In this document: piece after piece, positions 62,023 through 64,000 of the stretch | Layout: each line of letters opens with the position of its first letter | How positions within the stretch are numbered: position 1 is the first letter of the stretch | Source: Rhizobiaceae bacterium | GTDB taxonomy: Bacteria; Pseudomonadota; Alphaproteobacteria; Rhizobiales; Rhizobiaceae | Direction of reading: 5' to 3' | Assembly (NCBI GenBank): GCA_014238155.1 | Contig: JABABQ010000072.1 | Span: forward strand, 1-64,000 | Length of the DNA: 64,000 nt | Notes under the pieces: generated by a model | Database searches by the model: none | Told to the model about the DNA's origin: nothing | Seen by the model: only the letters and a program-made list of their open reading frames with translations | Translations under genes and position numbers: made by a program

Positions 62023-62706
62023 GTGACTGAAGACGATGAAGACGAAAACAGACTTTCGCGCTGGTCCAGGCGCAAAATTGCGGTCGCCAACGAGCAGGTC
62101 CTGGAGAAAAATTCCGTTGAACAACTCGACCCAGAAGCGTCGGCTATAAGCGAAGCTGAACTTCAGGCAGAGTTGCAATCCAACCGTGAGACCGCTGAAG
62201 CGGTGGATCTGGAGACTCTTAACGAAGAAAGTGACTTTTCGGTATTTATGAAAGCGGGAGTTCCCGAAAGTTTGAAAAGGCGCGCCATGGCCACTTTATG
62301 GCGGTCCAACCCGGTATTTGCCAATGTCGATGGACTTGTCGATTATGATGATGATTTCGCTCATCCTGACCTGATCATGAAAACCTTCAAATCTGCCTAC
62401 GAGATTGGCAGAGGCTATTTCGATCAAAGCGATGAAAACGAAGACGAGGTGATTGCTGAAGACGATCAGCAGCCAGAGGCGGGTGAGGTTGATGACACGA
62501 TCGCAGACAGCAAACAGCAGGACGAAGAACCTCAGACCGATGAGTTGCAGGAACCCACCAGTCTTGCCGGGGAAGGTGCAGAAGAACTGCCAGAGAGCGT
62601 GGTACTGAATGAATATCCGGAACCCGAAGAAGACAGTGAACTTATTGAGCCAGCGCAGCCCAAGATTTCGTTGCGTCGACGCCTGGAGCTGGAACAATCG
62701 TCCTAG
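62023..62706 (+). CDS. DUF3306 family protein
   Basis: A 227-residue acidic protein. The N-terminal FLSRWSRRK-type motif appears as RLSRWSRRKIAVANEQ, and SDFSVFMKAGVPESLKRRAMATLWRSNPVFANVDGLVDYDDDF is the DUF3306 core. The C-terminal third is a low-complexity, Glu/Asp-rich tail (EDEVIAEDDQQPEAGE...). It starts with GTG 62023, 7 bases after GGGAG. It ends 4 bases into the opposite gene at 62703. Confidence 0.85.
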   Translation: MTEDDEDENRLSRWSRRKIAVANEQVLEKNSVEQLDPEASAISEAELQAELQSNRETAEAVDLETLNEESDFSVFMKAGVPESLKRRAMATLWRSNPVFANVDGLVDYDDDFAHPDLIMKTFKSAYEIGRGYFDQSDENEDEVIAEDDQQPEAGEVDDTIADSKQQDEEPQTDELQEPTSLAGEGAEELPESVVLNEYPEPEEDSELIEPAQPKISLRRRLELEQSS

Positions 62707-62999
62707 ACGCTGGGGTCGGCCAGATGGTTGCGCAACATTTCCTGATAGGACTTCAACATTTCAGTGACATAGGGTTCGTGTTCATCAACTTCGATGACAT
62801 TCTTGGCGACATGGGCGTTGTATCGAGCTGCGGCGTATAGAAAAACCATGTGCAGGTCGGTGGCTTGAACAGTTTGGTTTTCGCGGTTTGCCACGTCGAT
62901 GAATTTGTCCGCAATTTCCATAAAACGTTGATCAGTCATTTCTCCGCGGGCTGCGGCGGCACGTCGTTGTTTTCGGTTGGTGCTCGGATTGTCATCCAT
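62703..62999 (-). CDS. DUF3144 family protein
   Basis: A 98-residue helical protein. FMEIADKFIDVANRENQ and VFLYAAARYNAHVAK are the DUF3144 signature. A basic N-terminus (KQRRAAAARG) precedes it. It is convergent and overlapping with the DUF3306 gene by 4 bases and follows tupA by 11 bases on its own strand, so it is probably the distal gene of the tungstate transporter transcript. Function unknown. Confidence 0.8.
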   Translation of the reverse strand: MDDNPSTNRKQRRAAAARGEMTDQRFMEIADKFIDVANRENQTVQATDLHMVFLYAAARYNAHVAKNVIEVDEHEPYVTEMLKSYQEMLRNHLADPSV

Positions 63000-63010
63000 G
63001 ACGGGTCCTC

Positions 63011-63826
63011 TTAGTTTGGTCTTGCATTGGGAATAAAAAGCATTTCTCCGGCAATTTTATAATCACCAATCATTGCTTGAGCCTTGGCGCTGGTCAGCCA
63101 AATTTCCAGGGCTTTGGTGAGTTTGCTTTTCACATGGGGATGCTTTGCCGGGTTGATCGGCAGATAGGCATATTGGTTGAAAAGGACGGGATCTTTGGCA
63201 AACAGCAGAGTCAAATTCCCCTTATTGCCAAATTTCAACCAGCTTGCCCGGTCAGAGATGATATAGGCGTTCATACCGCTGGCTGCATTAAGCGCCGCAC
63301 CCATGCCCGAACCCACCGCACGGTACCAATCAGCCTGAAATTTCTGCGGATCATTTCCGGTAAATTGCCACAAGGCCCGTTCTTTGCGGTGAGTACCACT
63401 GTCATCGCCTCGACTGACGAAGTTCGAACGCATTTCATAGATTGCCGTCAGAGCATCTTTGGCAGATTTTGAAACTGCGATGTTGGCCGGGTCATCAATC
63501 GGCCCGACCAGCACAAAATCATTATACATGATTTCGCGCCGATGGGTGGCATGGGCGCTGGCGACGAATTTTTCTTCGGCCGTTTTTGAATGCACCAGGA
63601 TGGCATCGACATCGCCGGCGCGTCCCAGCTTCAGCGCCTGTCCCGTTCCAACGACGATGAGCCGAACATCCAGATCGAGATCGTGCTTTATCTGCGGCAA
63701 TAAAATATCGGAAAGGCCAGAATTGTGAAACGACGTGGTAACGGCCATGCGGAAATCTTCCGCGTGGACGAGACCCGTTGCTGCGCCCATTGCCAGTGTG
63801 AGCAGCAGTTTCACCACCAGTTTCAT
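63011..63826 (-). CDS. tupA: Tungstate ABC transporter substrate-binding protein TupA-like
   Basis: A 271-residue periplasmic protein with a signal peptide (KLVVKLLLTLAMGAATGLVHAED) and the TupA pattern: TTSFHNSGLSDILLPQI, VGTGQALKLGRAGDVDAILVHSKTAEEKFVA, REIMYNDFVLVGPIDDPANI and SRGDDSGTHRKERALW. The TTS, GTGQAL, RGD-SGTH stretches form the oxyanion site. Tungstate is preferred over molybdate in this family. Its place at the end of a formate dehydrogenase locus suggests a tungsten cofactor for FdhA (inference). It overlaps the upstream ATPase by 4 bases. Confidence 0.88.
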   Translation of the reverse strand: MKLVVKLLLTLAMGAATGLVHAEDFRMAVTTSFHNSGLSDILLPQIKHDLDLDVRLIVVGTGQALKLGRAGDVDAILVHSKTAEEKFVASAHATHRREIMYNDFVLVGPIDDPANIAVSKSAKDALTAIYEMRSNFVSRGDDSGTHRKERALWQFTGNDPQKFQADWYRAVGSGMGAALNAASGMNAYIISDRASWLKFGNKGNLTLLFAKDPVLFNQYAYLPINPAKHPHVKSKLTKALEIWLTSAKAQAMIGDYKIAGEMLFIPNARPN

Positions 63827-64000
63827 TCGAGTATTTCTCCATTCAGATAGGCCCTTGCAGCGTCGCTGTGCGGACCTTCAAAAAACACCTCTGCGGTTGA
63901 ATGTTCACACAACCTGCCTTTGTTGAGGAACACAACTTCTGTGGCCAGCCGTCGGGCCTGCCCAATATCATGTGTCGTCATGATCATTCGCGTGCCGCTG
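63823..64000 (-). CDS. Tungstate ABC transporter ATPase, C-terminal part (cut by window end)
   Basis: The last 58 residues of an ABC ATPase, reading TRMIMTTHDIGQARRLATEVVFLNKGRLCEHSTAEVFFEGPHSDAARAYLNGEILE before a TGA that overlaps the tupA start (ATGA). The switch His is in TTHDIGQARRLA, and VVFLNKGRL-HS-A follows the usual C-terminal pattern. Most of the gene lies beyond the window. TupC is the natural call; the order ATPase-then-binding protein is one of several seen. Confidence 0.85.
   Translation of the reverse strand, partial: SGTRMIMTTHDIGQARRLATEVVFLNKGRLCEHSTAEVFFEGPHSDAARAYLNGEILE

Overview
The window reads as the chromosome of an alphaproteobacterium, probably a marine or sediment member of the Hyphomicrobiales/Rhodobacterales sphere. 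The organism call is inference from gene content: a Paracoccus-type nar operon with a NarR-like regulator, an apr/sat sulfite oxidation module, SoeA, and the alphaproteobacterial formate dehydrogenase cluster with its DUF3305/DUF3306/DUF6352/DUF6494/DUF6505 satellites. No rRNA, tRNA, CRISPR array, prophage or full insertion sequence was seen.

Region 1 (343-9135, minus strand) is one tightly packed operon: an acylphosphatase-fold protein lacking both catalytic residues, a Rieske ferredoxin-like protein, a Rieske-less mononuclear-iron oxygenase, a GST-like protein, a deaminase-type amidohydrolase, and a BMP-family nucleoside-type ABC importer. The oxygenase and the Rieske protein look like two diverged copies of one Rieske oxygenase, each having lost the other's active half. 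Together with the GST this mirrors the NdmC/NdmD/NdmE N7-demethylase of caffeine degradation, so I infer uptake and oxidative breakdown of a purine or methylpurine. This is the most novel system in the window.

Region 2 (9.6-15.2 kb) holds a class III cyclase-TolB-TPR regulator. Beside it is a two-gene operon of a CarF/PEDS1-type plasmanyl lipid desaturase and a PM20D1-like M20 peptidase, with a divergent LysR regulator.

Region 3 (15.5-31.9 kb) is anaerobic respiration: a NarR-like Crp/Fnr regulator, two NarK transporters, NarGHJI, a parvulin, a hemerythrin, a carbonic anhydrase, DUF2478, DUF6455, HemN, PdxH and a DUF1858 protein. Perfect FNR-type palindromes lie in the narR-narK and DUF6455-hemN intergenic regions. 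A TRAP transporter fragment and a hairpin-rich inverted repeat follow.

Region 4 (32.5-46.2 kb) is sulfur metabolism: CpdA-like phosphodiesterase, ATP sulfurylase, AprMBA, an SoeA-like molybdoenzyme with no SoeB/SoeC beside it, a TauT-type ABC importer and a sulfotransferase.

Region 5 (46.5-64 kb) is a periplasmic formate dehydrogenase locus: Mrp carrier, TorD-like chaperone, Tat-targeted small protein, FdhABC, a WD40-cytochrome c fusion, an HtrA-like protease, DUF-family accessories, a polyferredoxin, and the start of a tungstate ABC importer. Two MITE-like elements flanked by TA, plus a solitary end at 34.9 kb, sit in this half; their ends supply stop codons for neighbouring genes.

Taken together the cell can draw electrons from formate and sulfite, pass them to quinone, and use nitrate when oxygen is short, with FNR-type control.
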